From: Ambrosia x helenae
Taxonomy: Eukaryota > Streptophyta > Magnoliopsida > Asterales > Asteraceae
Reading direction: 5' to 3'
NCBI GenBank assembly: GCA_030844895.1
Contig: JAUTDX010007100.1
Span: forward strand, 248,001 to 312,000
Length of the DNA: 64,000 nt
Made by a program: the position numbers and the translations under genes. Shown one piece after another: positions 1 through 12,250 of the stretch. The notes under the pieces were generated by a model. That model was not told the DNA's origin. It did not search any database and worked only from the letters and a program-made list of their open reading frames with translations. How positions within the stretch are numbered: the first letter of the stretch is position 1; each line of letters starts with the position of its first letter.

Positions 1-582
1 GGTTAACGTGTGTATTCGTGTTAGCTTTCCGTATAGTTGTCATGTTAGGATGCCCGAAAGGGACGCTAACTGTCGGAAAATGGGAATGTTGATCACGCCT
101 TTATTTCTTATATAGATGACATGCTAGGATTGGCGTATTATAGTTTATATAGTTATATTTTCTATTTGGAGTCGTAGTTAAGTTGTTTACATGTGTTAGA
201 ATTAATTTAGCTATAAACAAACTCAACTTATCTTTTCCTACTGGTAAATCGGGGACAGAGTTTTAGTACTATTGCTCCGCGCGCGTCCATGGATCGATAT
301 CTGGTTCTTATCTGTACGTTACTACATATATGACAGGGTACACTTGCCCTATTGTGTGTGTTTTAATATTAAGGTCTAAACCATTTTTATAAATATTAAA
401 GCAAAACGTGTGTTATTTCATTGTAAAATTATGTGTATATTCGCACACGTCAGACAATGTGCTAGAATGTCAGAGGTCAATGCTTGAAGGAATATTTACT
501 TTTAATTAGGATGCACATTTCTTTCTCCTTTTTATTACTTCCATTTCTAGATTGATTTGTGAATTTATAATTGTATTAGAAT
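1..582. other. No feature recognised
   Basis: This AT-rich stretch holds no long reading frame and no repeat that I recognise. It lies upstream of the Sec24-like fragment and may be intron sequence or Helitron body, but no Helitron 5' end could be identified here. Confidence 0.3.
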
Positions 583-2700
583 GTACCACCACCTCCAATT
601 CTTGGTTCTACTCAACCACCACGAATGTATGGCATGCAACCACCACTTCCAAATCAACAATTAATGGCTACAATATCACCACTATGGGTGTTGGAGGCAG
701 TGTAGTTTCAGGATCATCCAAGATTGATCCTAACCAAATTCCCCTGCCTATTTCGAATATGTCAGTGCTTCTTCATGAAACTCGCCAGGGCAACCAAGCT
801 AACCCTCCACCGGTATTTTATTTATTCTAAATTTTCCCTTTAACATCCAGCAATGTGCTTTTAATTCGTTATTGATATTTTATACTTCTCCCCATATACT
901 TTTTGCTTGAACATGTAGGTTGGTTAAATGTAAGATTGTTGTCTTGTTTTAGATTGCTTTCACTTCCGATTTGTTTACTACTTCTGGGATGCAGTTAGCT
1001 TTGTTGGTTCAGCCTCTGGCCCTACCTCATCCATTTGAGGAACCCATTCAAGTAATGCACAACATCATTTTTTTTTTCTGATAATGTCTTTTTTAATACA
1101 AATTAGAACTTGTTAATTTCATTATGGGCATATCAAATTATCTTTTTGCTGTGAAATTGTAAAGATGCTTCTAAAGGGTACTATTCTTTATAATATGTGT
1201 AGTTTGATACTTCTAATATTTCTGAAGTTCTAAATGTTAATATTCTCAGATAGTGGATTTTAGGGAAAGTGGCCCTGTTCGTTGTTCTCGTTGCAAAGTC
1301 TACATCAATCCGTTCATGAAGTTTGTTGACCAAGGAAGACGTTTTTATCTGTAACTTTTGTGGTGAGTATTGGTATTTCCTTTTGACCGATGACTGACTG
1401 TCTTGTATTTAAGAGTATGAAGTTTTCACACTGTCGTTTATGTTGCTTTGTTGCTGGTTTCATAGATGAAACTCCCCGTGACTAGCAGTGCAATCTAAGT
1501 CCAGATGGTAGAAGGAGAGATGTCGATGAGAGACCTGAACTATGTAGAGGCACGACGGAATTTATGGTGCGGATTACTACTTCTTTGTGATTGAAGTTTC
1601 TAATTATTTAAATAATATAGTCATATACACACATGTATTGTATTAGGCTTAAGTGGTACCCTATTTCTTGTATGTTCCCAGGTGCATGATCTGATGCCAA
1701 CTGTATTCTTCTTCCTCATTGATGTATCAAAGATAGTTGTACAGACTGGTGCGACAGCTGGAGCTTGCAGTGCTATCAGCCGAGTTATATCAGATCTTCA
1801 TGTAAGTCTGTGTTCATTATGGCATGCTCAAGCTTATGAAATTGCTAGATGTAGGGTTTTTATGATTCTGTCAAGATAATATAAATGTATTCATGACTTT
1901 ACTTTGAAATGGCCAACAAAATGATTATATACTATGTGAACTTAATTGATGTTCTATCTGTGAATCAGAAGACAAACTTTAGTAACAAAGTGATTATCTT
2001 ATTGTAATCTTTTCTTTAGTTCATGTAGTTGATATATATTAATCTAATTTGTGCAGGAGGGTCCTCGGACGATGGTGGGAATTGCTACATTTGACTCAAC
2101 CATACATTTTTATAATTTGAAATGGGCAATGCAGCAGGTTTAATGTTTTGAATAATAAGACAAGAAATAATAAAGAGAATAGAAGTTTTGACTAAGTGTA
2201 GCTTTTTTCTTGATTATGGTGTTGCAGCCTTTGATGCTCATAGTTCCTGATGTACAAGATGTTTACATTCCCCTTCAAACTGATGTTATTGTTCCGCTTT
2301 CCGAGGTTTGTCATGCAAATTATTTACATCTTTACGAGGTTATTTATGATCTATTTAGTTTAAAGAAAATATGGTTTTCAACATGTGTGGAACTAATATC
2401 AGGTGTAAACATTGTGTTTGTGGTCACAGTGTCGTCAGCATCTAGATCTACTGCTGGAAAGCATCACAACTATGTTTCAAAATAACAAAACAGCTAATTC
2501 AGCTTTGGTGCTGGAATTAAGGTACTAAGTTTTCTGTTTCATCGAGGATATCACCTAAAAAAGGAGCATAATATTCTTGTTGACTTATGTAACATGCGTT
2601 TGACTTCTTTTATTAACTAGGTTGCTTTTCTAGCAATGAAGAGCACTGGAGGCAAACTTTTGGCATTTCAATCAGGAAAGCTCATGAATTTCTAATTAAA
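583..2700 (+). pseudogene. Sec24-like COPII coat gene fragment, multi-exon, broken
   Basis: Sec24 is the cargo-binding subunit of the COPII vesicle coat on the endoplasmic reticulum. Exon-like blocks lie at about 583-812 (KIDPNQIPLPIS, then RQGNQANPPP), 953-1051 (MQLALLVQPLALPHP), 1250-1362 (VRCSRCKVYINPF, the first half of the zinc finger), 1466-1566, 1682-1801, 2057-2137 (GIATFDSTIHFYNLK), 2228-2305 (LMLIVPDVQDVYIPLQTDV), 2430-2520 and 2621-2700 (AMKSTGGKLLAFQS). Most blocks have AG/GT borders, so this is a genomic copy and not a processed one. It is dead: the first block changes frame near 688, there is one extra T in the T run near 1343, a TAG replaces the expected Tyr codon near 1480, one base is missing near 2505, and the frame stops soon after FQS, in the middle of the trunk domain. 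The gelsolin-like and C-terminal parts are absent. The Helitron end just downstream suggests capture by that element. Confidence 0.85.
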
Positions 2701-2905
2701 TATTTGTACTCAAGCTTTACTTAGGTAACTTACTTATTTCTTTTTTGATATAAGACACTCTAGGTTATCTATGATTCCTCTTTTAGGTGGGTTGATTAAT
2801 GTTATTACTTTTTTATAAATGTGAGATTTGGGTAAATTTTGCATTTAAAACAATGTTCATCTCATTGTAGTTCCCTAACAACTGCATGACGACAAAACAG
2901 ATGCA

Positions 2906-2935
2906 CCCGCCGCAACGCGCGGGCATTCTCACTAG
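2906..2935 (+). mobile_element. Helitron 3' terminus
   Basis: A GC hairpin (CCCGC at 2906-2910 pairing with GCGGG at 2919-2923) is followed 8 bases later by CTAG (2932-2935), with T next. Hairpin plus CTRR with insertion before T is the standard Helitron 3' end. The element should extend leftwards and include the Sec24 fragment. Its 5' TC end was not found and may lie outside the window. Confidence 0.75.
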
Positions 2936-3007
2936 TTAATAGTAAGGAGATTTACCAAATTGAATAGAAACCAACCGTATTACATTCATATATGTATGTA
3001 CAAGTAT

Positions 3008-4461
3008 TGTAACCTCACGAATTTTCCCATTTATTTTGCATTAAAGTATTTCCCGATCCATGATATAAAGTCTAATTTATTTCTAAGTATTCTTATCTTT
3101 ATCCGTGCACTCTATTTTTTAAGTTCCTTTTATCATTGTACTTAAAAAAAAATTAAAAAAAAAAACAAATCTTCAATCATGACATATGTCCTATCCTAAT
3201 TCTATTTATAAAATCGTCATTTTATAAGACGGTGTTTTTTATTTTTTTTATTTTCAAACTAATGATTTTTTTTTCATTTCTTATTTAAAGCTAATCATTT
3301 TTCCAATTACATTTATAATCTCAAATAAGGAAGATATAAATTCATTTCAAAATAAAGCCTTGAGTCAAACAGTCAAAGTCTTAGTCAAACAGTCAAAGTC
3401 TTAGTCAAATAGTCAATTCATCATAAAACCTTACTTTATGGTGTTGACCAATTTTAATGGCTAATTGAATCCAAAACTAGTATAAAAACTCACCTATGAC
3501 CATTATACTTGGCACCTCTAAATCGATTGTTTCAATCTGATTAAACTTTCCCTCATACCTTTCTTCTATAGTCTATTACTTCTACAATTGAAGCTTTGAT
3601 TATAAGCTCTTGTAATTGGCGAATTGGAAGCTTGGTATTCTTTCTTTTTCGTTTTTTTTATTTCTTCAATTTGGACTAGCTACGTTGTTGAGTCTTTGGG
3701 ATTCGCCTCGCATACATTCACAACACTTAGAGGATAATTAACCTTAGCCAATGTGAGTTTACGTAACCATGTTTATGCAATTCTTTATATTTGCAACATT
3801 ATACTTAAGCAATTCTACATACATGTCTAGTTGTAAACTTTAATGCCTCATGATTTAGACAACAACAACAGTTTCAACAAGTTTCAACAATACATAATCA
3901 TTAGCTATGGCCAAGCCGGCGATACTCAATAATAGATCTATTGGATTGACAATCCCACCTAGATTCGTTGACCATCTTTTATGGGGAGCGCGGGTGATTG
4001 TTATCGTTCCAACATATTATTAAGGTGAACCGTGGATGACGGGATGGACCTAAACTAGTCGGAGGTTTGATTATGTCGATTCAACATTTCATGTTTATGC
4101 ATGTAGACTTAAACTTACGATAGACATATGAATTGCTAAACTTTTATTCTTAAACTTAATTGCTTGACATGGCTTATGTATTCTCACCAACTTCTAGTTG
4201 ACCCCCCCCCCCCATTTTTACAACTCAACAGGAAATAATGATGCTTGAAGTCTAGAGAGTTAGCATGAGGAGACAAATTGAAGTTTATGCTTTATTTAAT
4301 GATTTGATGTATTAGAATTTCATTCAAGACTTATTATGTACTTTCAATTTTGGATATTTTCACTTTAAATAAATTTCAATTAAAACTTGAATACCATGTG
4401 CTACTGTATACTCATTCTTACGTGACACCTCGATGTTTCCGCCATCGGTTGGGGTGTTACA
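3008..4461 (+). repeat. 5' LTR of the 3008-8249 element
   Basis: This 1454-bp LTR runs TG to CA. It contains the short direct repeat CAAACAGTCAAAGTCTTAGT (3366-3410) and a C homopolymer at about 4202-4213, both of which vary in length in the 3' copy. Confidence 0.92.
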
Positions 4462-4464
4462 GAT

Positions 4465-4477
4465 TGGTATCAGAGCC
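4465..4477 (+). other. Primer binding site, initiator tRNA-Met type
   Basis: TGGTATCAGAGCC begins 3 bases after the 5' LTR. It matches the primer site used by many plant LTR elements. Confidence 0.9.
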
Positions 4478-6059
4478 ATGGTTATAGGGAATTAGGTTAT
4501 TAGAAAAAAAAATAATCTAGTCTATAACCATAGGATTTTAATCAGTACTTGCTCCTTTTACTTGCAACCTTACTTGTTTATATTCTCTATCCTACTTCTT
4601 ATCCCAACTTCAACCCCTACAAGAAGATTGCTCTCCATCACAAGATCTACTCTTAGACTAATATGACAAATCCTCAGTTTTAGCCTGAACCACCTTGAAG
4701 ATCTCGTCGAAGTTCTAGATTTTAATAACGAACACGTGCAATCTGGAAGGGTGAACGCCTGTATTCTGAGTTTTCTGTCTATGACTGGCATTGCGCATAA
4801 ATCCCAATCAGACGAGGGACCCGGATGCCTACCTGGGAATTCTCGATATGAGTGTTCACTTATAGGCTAAAGCATGTCTTCATTATGTTATTAGAATCTA
4901 GAAGTTTTGATAAGTCAACGTTTTCGTTTATTCGTTTTAATTAATGAATAAATGATTACACTCACTTTCCTTAAACTAAGCTCTAAAATCTCAAAATTTT
5001 ACAGCTTAAATCAATCTTATTTCATAACCATCTATGGATTTCACAATCACATTTCACCTTACCATCTTAGCCACTTTTTAAATATTCAACACCCTACCCA
5101 AATCATATTATTTCATTTCTCCACATGTTACTTATTTTTTAAAAAACTATAACCTCATACCTTAGCACAAACTAAAGATTTCTAAATCTTGTTGTATTTT
5201 CATTACCTAGTAACTTTACAAAGTACATATTTTTGTTAAAAGATGTCCTCGAACTTAAATTCAATTGTTTATTTATTGACGTAACAAACAATTTTCTATA
5301 TAATGCTTTAAACTATTAAAAATCACTTAATAGAACCTTGATCTTCAAAACCTAATGTCATGTTTGAAATCTCCAACTAACGGGAATATTTTAATCAAAG
5401 CCCACTTAGCTTGTACTATTTAACAACTTTTGCTTTATGTATAAAACCAATTTTGAAAATAAGATTTTTTTTTTTCATAGGAATAATATCTAGTCTCTAA
5501 ATTCTCCATCGACACTCACTCATTTTCAACTTGTTCAATTTTTTACAATATTTGGCATATACCACAATCATGTTTTCTCATATACTTAATTCTAACCTTT
5601 GATTCAAACTTCACGATTTACACTGCTAAATAATCTCCTTATCGTTTATGCCTCTTTGAAAACCTATAAAATAAACATTTTACTAACTATTTTCACATTC
5701 CCTATCTCTCGCAACCTTGATTCTACTCCGAGATTCTTTATCATCCTCTCAAGAACTAAATTCATATCCTTTACCTTCTCAAACATGAGCTAGTTACCCA
5801 TGATAACCAAACTATTGAAACTTGACTGTGTTGCATCAAACTTAATCCTTAGTTATACATGAGGATTCGATTACCTACCATATTTGAACATTTAGTCATG
5901 AATATAAACTATCTGCTATAGACACACACTAGAGTCATTAACCTTGTCTAGGGCAACTTTATTTACAACTCGTATGCTATATACTTGATTGCTTATATGT
6001 ACATATTATCAATTTGCAATTCATGTGTGTAATAATTGGTGCACTTAATCAAACAACTG
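4478..6059. other. Interior of the LTR element, no coding signal
   Basis: AT-rich interior sequence with only short chance frames. No gag zinc knuckle, protease, integrase or reverse transcriptase motif is visible in any frame. Confidence 0.6.
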
Positions 6060-6245
6060 ATAGAGGATGAAGTACTTGCTCAACAGTTAGTAGAGTACCA
6101 AATAACCTACTCAACGATTGGTAGAGGTCATCATGCCTGCTCAACAGTCGGTAGAGGCCCTACAACCTGCTCAACGACTGGTAGAGGCTATCGCACCTGC
6201 TCAACAATCGGTAGAGGTTCTTACTCACTGACTGGTAGAAGTCTT
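6060..6245 (+). repeat. 30-bp imperfect tandem repeat, former coding repeat
   Basis: About six units of GCTCAACnnTnGGTAGAGG occur at 30-bp spacing. Read in the appropriate frame, each unit gives a decapeptide of the form PAQQ(S/L)VEA(L/I). The frame shifts between the first and second units. The likely origin is a low-complexity part of a former gag-like protein. Confidence 0.7.
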
Positions 6246-6772
6246 TTTCCTGCTCAACAGTTGGACTCATTTTTGGATACATTGTATACGATTCAATCAC
6301 AAGGTTATTTTGCATTACTTACATGTGTGTTTAGAGTCATAGAAGGACACAAAACCCTAATGTAAGGTAAATTGGTGATTACGGTCCGGAACGTAATCAT
6401 GAATTTACAGGTACGTTAAGGTAGTGTGAAATTCTATCAAGGTTTTTGGTAAATAACCAATTATAAACTCTAGTTATCTGTTTAGTATTTCTATAGTCAA
6501 TTAACTCATGCATTTCTTTTTAAGATTCCTAAAACTTAAAGTTTAGTGTTTTGCTAGATTCTTATTCTCCTCGCTATTTTAGACGAACCTAATCCAACCC
6601 TTAAAACTCACATCTATCAAACCTCTTACCAAATTATTCGAAATAGTTTATTCTGTTACCTATAAATTCATGTCATGTCTTAACACAAATTTTCCAAACC
6701 ACAGTTGCCCTAATTTCTACCCAATCACTGTCAACCCGATGTTTTTTTTTATAACTTCGGGACGAAGTTTCT

Positions 6773-6787
6773 AAAAGTAGGGGAGAC
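6773..6787 (+). other. Polypurine tract
   Basis: AAAAGTAGGGGAGAC directly abuts the TG of the 3' LTR. This is the position of the plus-strand primer in LTR elements. Confidence 0.8.
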
Positions 6788-8249
6788 TGTAACCTCACGA
6801 ATTTTCCCATTTATTTTGCATTAAAGTATTTCCCGATCCATGATATAAAGTCTAATTTATTTCTAAGTATTCTTATCTTTATCCGTGCACTCTATTTTTT
6901 AAGTTCCTTTTATCATTGTACTTAAAAAAAAAAAAAAAAAAAATCTTCAATCATGACATATGTCCTATCCTAATTTTATTTATAAAATCGTCATTTTATA
7001 AGACAGTGTTTTTTTTTTGTTTTTTTTTTCAAACTAATGATTTTTTTCATTTCTTATTTAAAGCTAATCATTTTTCCAATTACATTTATAATCTCAAACA
7101 AGGAAGATATAAATTCATTTCAAAATAAAGCCTTGAGTCAAACAGTCAAAGTCCTAGTCAAAGTCTTAGTCAAACAGTCAAAGTCTTAGTCAAATAGTCA
7201 ATTCATCATAAAACCTTACTTTATGGTGTTGACCAATTTTAATGGCTAATTGAATCCAAAACAAGTATAAAAACTCACCTATGACCATTATACTTGGCAC
7301 CTCTAAATCGATTGTTTCAATCCGATTAAACTTTCCCTCATACCTTTCTTCTACAGTCTATTACTTCTACAATTGAAGCTTTGATTATAAGCTCTTGTAA
7401 TTGGCGAATTGGAAGCTTGGTATTCTTTCTTTTTCGTTTTTTTTATTTCTTTAATTTGGACTAGCTACGTTGTTGAGTCTTTGGGATTCGCCTCGCATAC
7501 ATTCACAACACTTAGAGGATAATTCACCTTAGCCAATGTGAGTTTACGTAACCATGTTTATGCAATTCTTTATATTTGCAACATTATACTTAAGCAATTC
7601 TACATACATGTCTAGTTGTAAACTTTAATGCCTCATGATTTAGACAACAACAATAGATTCAACAAGTTTCAACAATACATAATCATTAGCTATGGCCAAG
7701 CCGGCGATACTCAATAATAGATCTATTGGATTGACAATCCCACCTAGATTCGTTGACCATCTTTTATGGGGAGCGCGGGTGATTGTTATCGTTCCAACAT
7801 ATTATTAAGGTGAACCGTGGATGACGGGATGGACCTAAACTAGTCGGAGGTTTGATTATGTCGATTCAACATTTCATGTTTATGCATGTAGACTTAAACT
7901 TACGATAGACATATGAATTGCTAAACTTTTATTCTTAAACTTAATTGCTTGACATGGCTTATGTATTCTCACCAACTTCTAGTTGACCCCCCCCCCCCCC
8001 CATTTTTACAACTCAACAGGAAATAATGATGCTTGAAGTCTAGAGAGTTAGCATGAGGAGACAAATTGAAGTTTATGCTTTATTTGATGATTTGATGTAT
8101 TAGAATTTCATTCAAGACTTATTATGTACTTTCAATTTTGGATATTTGCACTTTAAATAAATTTCAATTAAAACTTGAATACCATGTGCTACTGTATACT
8201 CATTCTTACGTGACACCTCGATGTTTCTGCCATCGGTTGGGGTGTTACA
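6788..8249 (+). repeat. 3' LTR of the 3008-8249 element
   Basis: 1462-bp copy of the 5' LTR. It carries an extra partial unit of the CAAAGTC(C/T)TAGTCAAA repeat near 7150-7170 and a longer C homopolymer at about 7987-8000. Confidence 0.92.
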
Positions 8250-8254
8250 AGTAT

Positions 8255-8302
8255 TTATTTATTTATTTATTTTTTGAACATTTTTATTTATTTATTTATT
8301 TT
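8255..8302. repeat. TTTA microsatellite, interrupted
   Basis: Two runs of TTTA flank a short TTTTTTGAACATTT interruption immediately after the target duplication of the LTR element. Confidence 0.8.
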
Positions 8303-8684
8303 TGCTTTAAAAAAAAGAACTTAAGGAAACATTCATTACTTTAACATGACATTTACTCGTTTTTAATGAAGCATTTTTGTTTAAAAAAAACATGACATTT
8401 ACACTATATGCTTATTTTCTATTTACTTTTTCTTATAATGTGAATTTTTTTTATATGTCACACACAAGAGTTAAAATCAATATTATGTTATTATTACTAG
8501 TTTTTAATATCACCAATTGTCTATTTACTTTTCTCATATGTGTATCTTTTATGTGTACTGAATATCACGCGCAACCTTTAAAATCAATAAAATGGTATTA
8601 TCCTATATGTTTAAATCCTAATGCCCATAATAGTGCATGGTATCTTTTTTGAAGATGTTATATAGTAACCTGATTGATAATTGT

Positions 8685-8800
8685 AACAATTGACTGTGTT
8701 GTGCAGTTGGTTAGGTCGATGTTGTGTGAGGTGTGTTGGGCCGGTTCGAATCCTTCAAGGGTCTGAACTTTACCAAAGTTTTTTAAAGCAGTTTTAAAAA
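8685..8800 (+). mobile_element. tRNA-derived SINE head, probable
   Basis: An A-box-like GTGCAGTTGG (8701-8710) and a perfect B box GGTTCGAATCC (8743-8753) sit at tRNA-like spacing. A T/A-rich tail follows. The sequence does not fold as a functional tRNA because the acceptor arms do not pair. A second head of the same style lies at 56795-56885. The borders are approximate. Confidence 0.55.
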
Positions 8801-8921
8801 CAAAAAAAACCAAAACAAGTGGGTTAACAGCTGTTTAGCTGTTAGTCATGCCACGTATAAGCTTAGCTTAGTCACAGTTCCACTTAATTCTGTTGCCCTT
8901 TATAAATCCTTTGTTTCAAAG

Positions 8922-9011
8922 CATGGTTTTGAAAACCGGACCGGCCGGTCGGACCGGGCTCCGAGGCCTGGACCGGTCCGGTTCGGGTGTGATCCGGTTC
9001 TGAAAACCTTG
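8922..9011. mobile_element. hAT-type miniature element, GC-rich
   Basis: This 90-bp element starts CATGGTTTTGAAAACCGG and ends with the inverse of CAAGGTTTTCAGAACCGG. An exact 8-bp target duplication TTTCAAAG lies at 8914-8921 and 9012-9019. Eight-bp duplications and CA(A/T)GG ends point to the hAT superfamily. It is filled with ACCGGNCCGG units. A 305-bp relative sits at 19777-20081. Confidence 0.85.
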
Positions 9012-9125
9012 TTTCAAAGGCAAAAAATTTTTTTCCTCTTCCTTTTGTTATGGTACTGATGCATACATTATACCTGACGCCGTTTAGTTATGGACTGCAT
9101 GTTTGTTTTCTTTCGTTTTTTTAAA

Positions 9126-9380
9126 TACACAAAAGACCAAAAGATGCGGTGATTTAAGCTAAAAGATGCGGTTTTAGACCCGCATCTTATAGCCAAGCAT
9201 CAAAAGGCAACATTCAAAAGATGCGGGTTTAAGGAACCGCACCTTTAGACCAAGCAACCGCATCTCTTATCTTTTAGTTTTAACCTCATTTTTTGACAAA
9301 AGAACCGCATCTCTTGCTTTTAATTTTAGCAACCAAAATGTTTAAAGATGCGGGTATCAACCGCATCTTTTGGTATTTTA
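9126..9380. repeat. Left subterminal AGATGCGG repeats of the CACTA element
   Basis: About nine copies of AGATGCGG or its complement CCGCATCT are present, several arranged as inverted pairs. They mirror the array at the other end and are the likely binding sites for the element's own DNA-binding protein. Confidence 0.8.
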
Positions 9381-9930
9381 AGCCAAAAAATGATTTCTTT
9401 TATTTTTTTCAGTTTCCAGGAAATTTTATTAAAATTTCCCAATATATACAAATATATATACCAAAAAAATGAAAATCATATACAAAATCAAATTAAAACC
9501 AATATGAATAAACCAAATATATGAGTTACAAAAGTTTCAAGGTAACACAAATACATATATGTCTAAGGATGAAAGTCATATACAATAACTATCTGAACCG
9601 ACATCTTCATACTTTCAACCTAAACCAACGTCTTCAATTAATACTTGCAACCGGAATTGTAGAAATTGCCTGAAAAAACATTATGTTACATTAATAAAAA
9701 TGTAGATTAAAAAATATACACAAGTGCCTATATGTTTAAAATGCAATCTTTATATTCGGATGTTAAAATATTATCATACATGCATACACATTGGTTCGGT
9801 TGACCCATACACACACACACACAAAAACAAAAACAAAAACACATAATTATACATATTTAGTTGACCCGTTACATATAAATGAACATTAAATGGTAGAATT
9901 TAAGCTAACCTTATGACGCCTTTACAAAGT

Positions 9931-12212
9931 TCATGACCGACTACCAAACACCTTCTTAATCCAAAGCGTCATTAATTCTACGACCATAAAATCAATTTCC
10001 TCATGCGATGTAATGTCTTCCGTATTCCATACCTGGAAAAAAAAAAACAAAGTACCTAAATGTATGAACGGCCAAAAAAAAACGCCAATATTATTATCAC
10101 CAAAAACACTAGCAAGTAGCTAGCAACATCCACCAAGCCAAAAACAAAAACAACCAGACAATGTACAAACAAGATATCCCACTCAAAAACGTGATCCGGT
10201 ATGGTTAGGCTTCTGTCTTCCATTCTAGTGTTTCAATCCCCATAATTAAATCCCTTTTCCAAACCCCCCAAACCTCCTTGTACAATGATCCCCAATGTAT
10301 ACAAATAAATAGAAACGTTGATACTTGTATGCATTAAACACTTACTGTATTAATAAAATCATGTTGAATAATATCAACAAACTCCTGCATATGTTTAATA
10401 ACCATAAACCCGCATTCCCAGCCGTCTGCTTGTTGGTAGCACTGCATTTATTTCACAATTAATTATTTTAAATACATAAAAAAAAACACAATTATATAAA
10501 AGTAGAAAACATACATTTGTCATTGTCCAGTTAAATTCTCTCTCGAAACCTCTAGCAATTAGAGAGGAAATGGCATAACTGCTCTTGCTCTTTTCCTTTT
10601 TCTGAGAATCAACAATATATGCGCTTGCGGTGCTCGGTTCAAATATTAGAAGAGTCCAGTGATCGCTAAACAATAAAAGTTATAGAACAATATTATGTAT
10701 ATATATGTGTATGTATATTGGAAAAGTATATATTACCTAGCATTATATGGTGCAAGAAAATATCTTTTGTTGTCATGATACTTGTGTATTTCCTTGATGT
10801 GTTTAATCACAGCCTCCGGTTCTCTTACGCATTTTGAACCATTAATGAGCTCCGGATGAAGGAATGCACATTTAGAGTTGGGCGACAGAAAAAAATACCT
10901 TATATATATACACATACATATGATAAAGTTAGTAAAATAAACTATATTTAAAAATATTATTATACCATATTAAAACAATAATAAAAACTTACATCGCAAA
11001 CGTATGTAATACGCTGACATCAAGCCAGTCCCTTGAAAATAACCTTAACAACTCCGAATATGCGATTAGATTTGTAACCGATTTGGGATACATCCCTTGT
11101 GGTGAAGACGTACAAATCTGACGGCGTGTCCCAACGACTTCATGTAGTTGATCAAACATGACTCGAATGAGACCGGTTTTCTTCCGTACTTTCTCCAAGG
11201 CCAGATTCAATCCGGCATCATCCCATGTATCGTATTCGGAACCATTTATGAGTGTTATTTGTGGTTCGATGGGTTTGGGTACGTGTTTCGGGACAGGTAC
11301 AGGTGCGGGTTTGGTTTTGGTTTTGGTTTTAGGTTTGGGTTTGGGTTTGGGTTTGGGTTTGCGAACGGGTAAGGGTTCGAGTTCAGGTTCTGGTACCCGT
11401 ACAGGAGCATTTGTAGCAGTTTGTTGTTGCCCCATAGATAATAACTGAAAACAATTATAAAAACATTATTATACAAAAAATATACATGTATATATGGACT
11501 GTTATATAAACAGGTTTTAGAAGACTAGCCATATTAAGAAAACCGCCATCAAAATGTTCTTGATTTTCCATTTGAAGTGGAAGTTGGTAATTTTCTTCAT
11601 CAACCTAAAATAACAAACAAATTTTTTTAACACTAACATCTCAAACTAAATTAACAAAATATAAGAGTAAATGGGTAGACTACCAATTGTGGAAAATAAG
11701 ATGAAGCGATCGTTGTGTCATCATTGTGTATTTCTGGCGAATCATCTCTAAAACTCTGTGAACCACGACTCGAGTCCACTCTCGGGGCACTAGCTGGCTT
11801 GCTAGGCGTCCCTTGGTTCAAAAGCTACAATTTTACAAAAAGAATATATTGTAGTAAATATTGATCTAGTAAATATACTATAATATATAAATAAAAAGAT
11901 ATACCCTTATTGCATATCGTGGCCACTGAACAATCTGATGAACCAGATCTTCAACCACTGCAACTTCACTCGTTTTTGTGACATTATAGAGATCCAACTT
12001 CTTACGTGCGTCAACAATATCATCCACTGTAACCTTGATACAACCCTCTGCTATTGGGCTACAATGTATGTCCGTTGACGTGCTCGGCCATGCCTCACCG
12101 TTAGCCACCTTCACTAGCTTATCAGCCACACTTATTAACATCTCACATTTGGTGTGACTCTGCAAAACCATTTAACATTCGTAATATGTGTAAATAACAG
12201 TTTTATTTAGAA

Positions 12213-12250
<38 letters not shown>

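Larger units (their letters stand above)
3008..8249 (+). mobile_element. Non-autonomous LTR retrotransposon (Gypsy-like), complete
   Basis: This is a 5.2-kb element with two direct LTRs (3008-4461 and 6788-8249). Both start TGTAACCTCACG and end GGGTGTTACA. A 5-bp target duplication AGTAT lies at 3003-3007 and 8250-8254. The primer site complementary to initiator tRNA-Met and a purine tract next to the 3' LTR are both present. The 2.3-kb interior has no gag or pol reading frame, so movement would need proteins from another element. The GACGAAGTTT box before the purine tract is a style I associate with Ty3/Gypsy elements. The LTRs differ by a number of substitutions and small indels, so the insertion is not very recent. 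Confidence 0.92.

Noticed and set aside
552..830. 92-codon ORF as an independent gene
   Set aside because: Its second half is a Sec24 segment, and its first half is Sec24 sequence read in the wrong frame. It is part of the pseudogene.
8701..8760. A tRNA gene
   Set aside because: The B box is perfect, but acceptor and anticodon stems do not pair and no anticodon loop is formed. It fits a SINE head better.
11148..11448. Plus-strand ORFs rich in GFGFG/GLGLG
   Set aside because: They are the antisense of the Lys-Pro linker in the CACTA protease gene.
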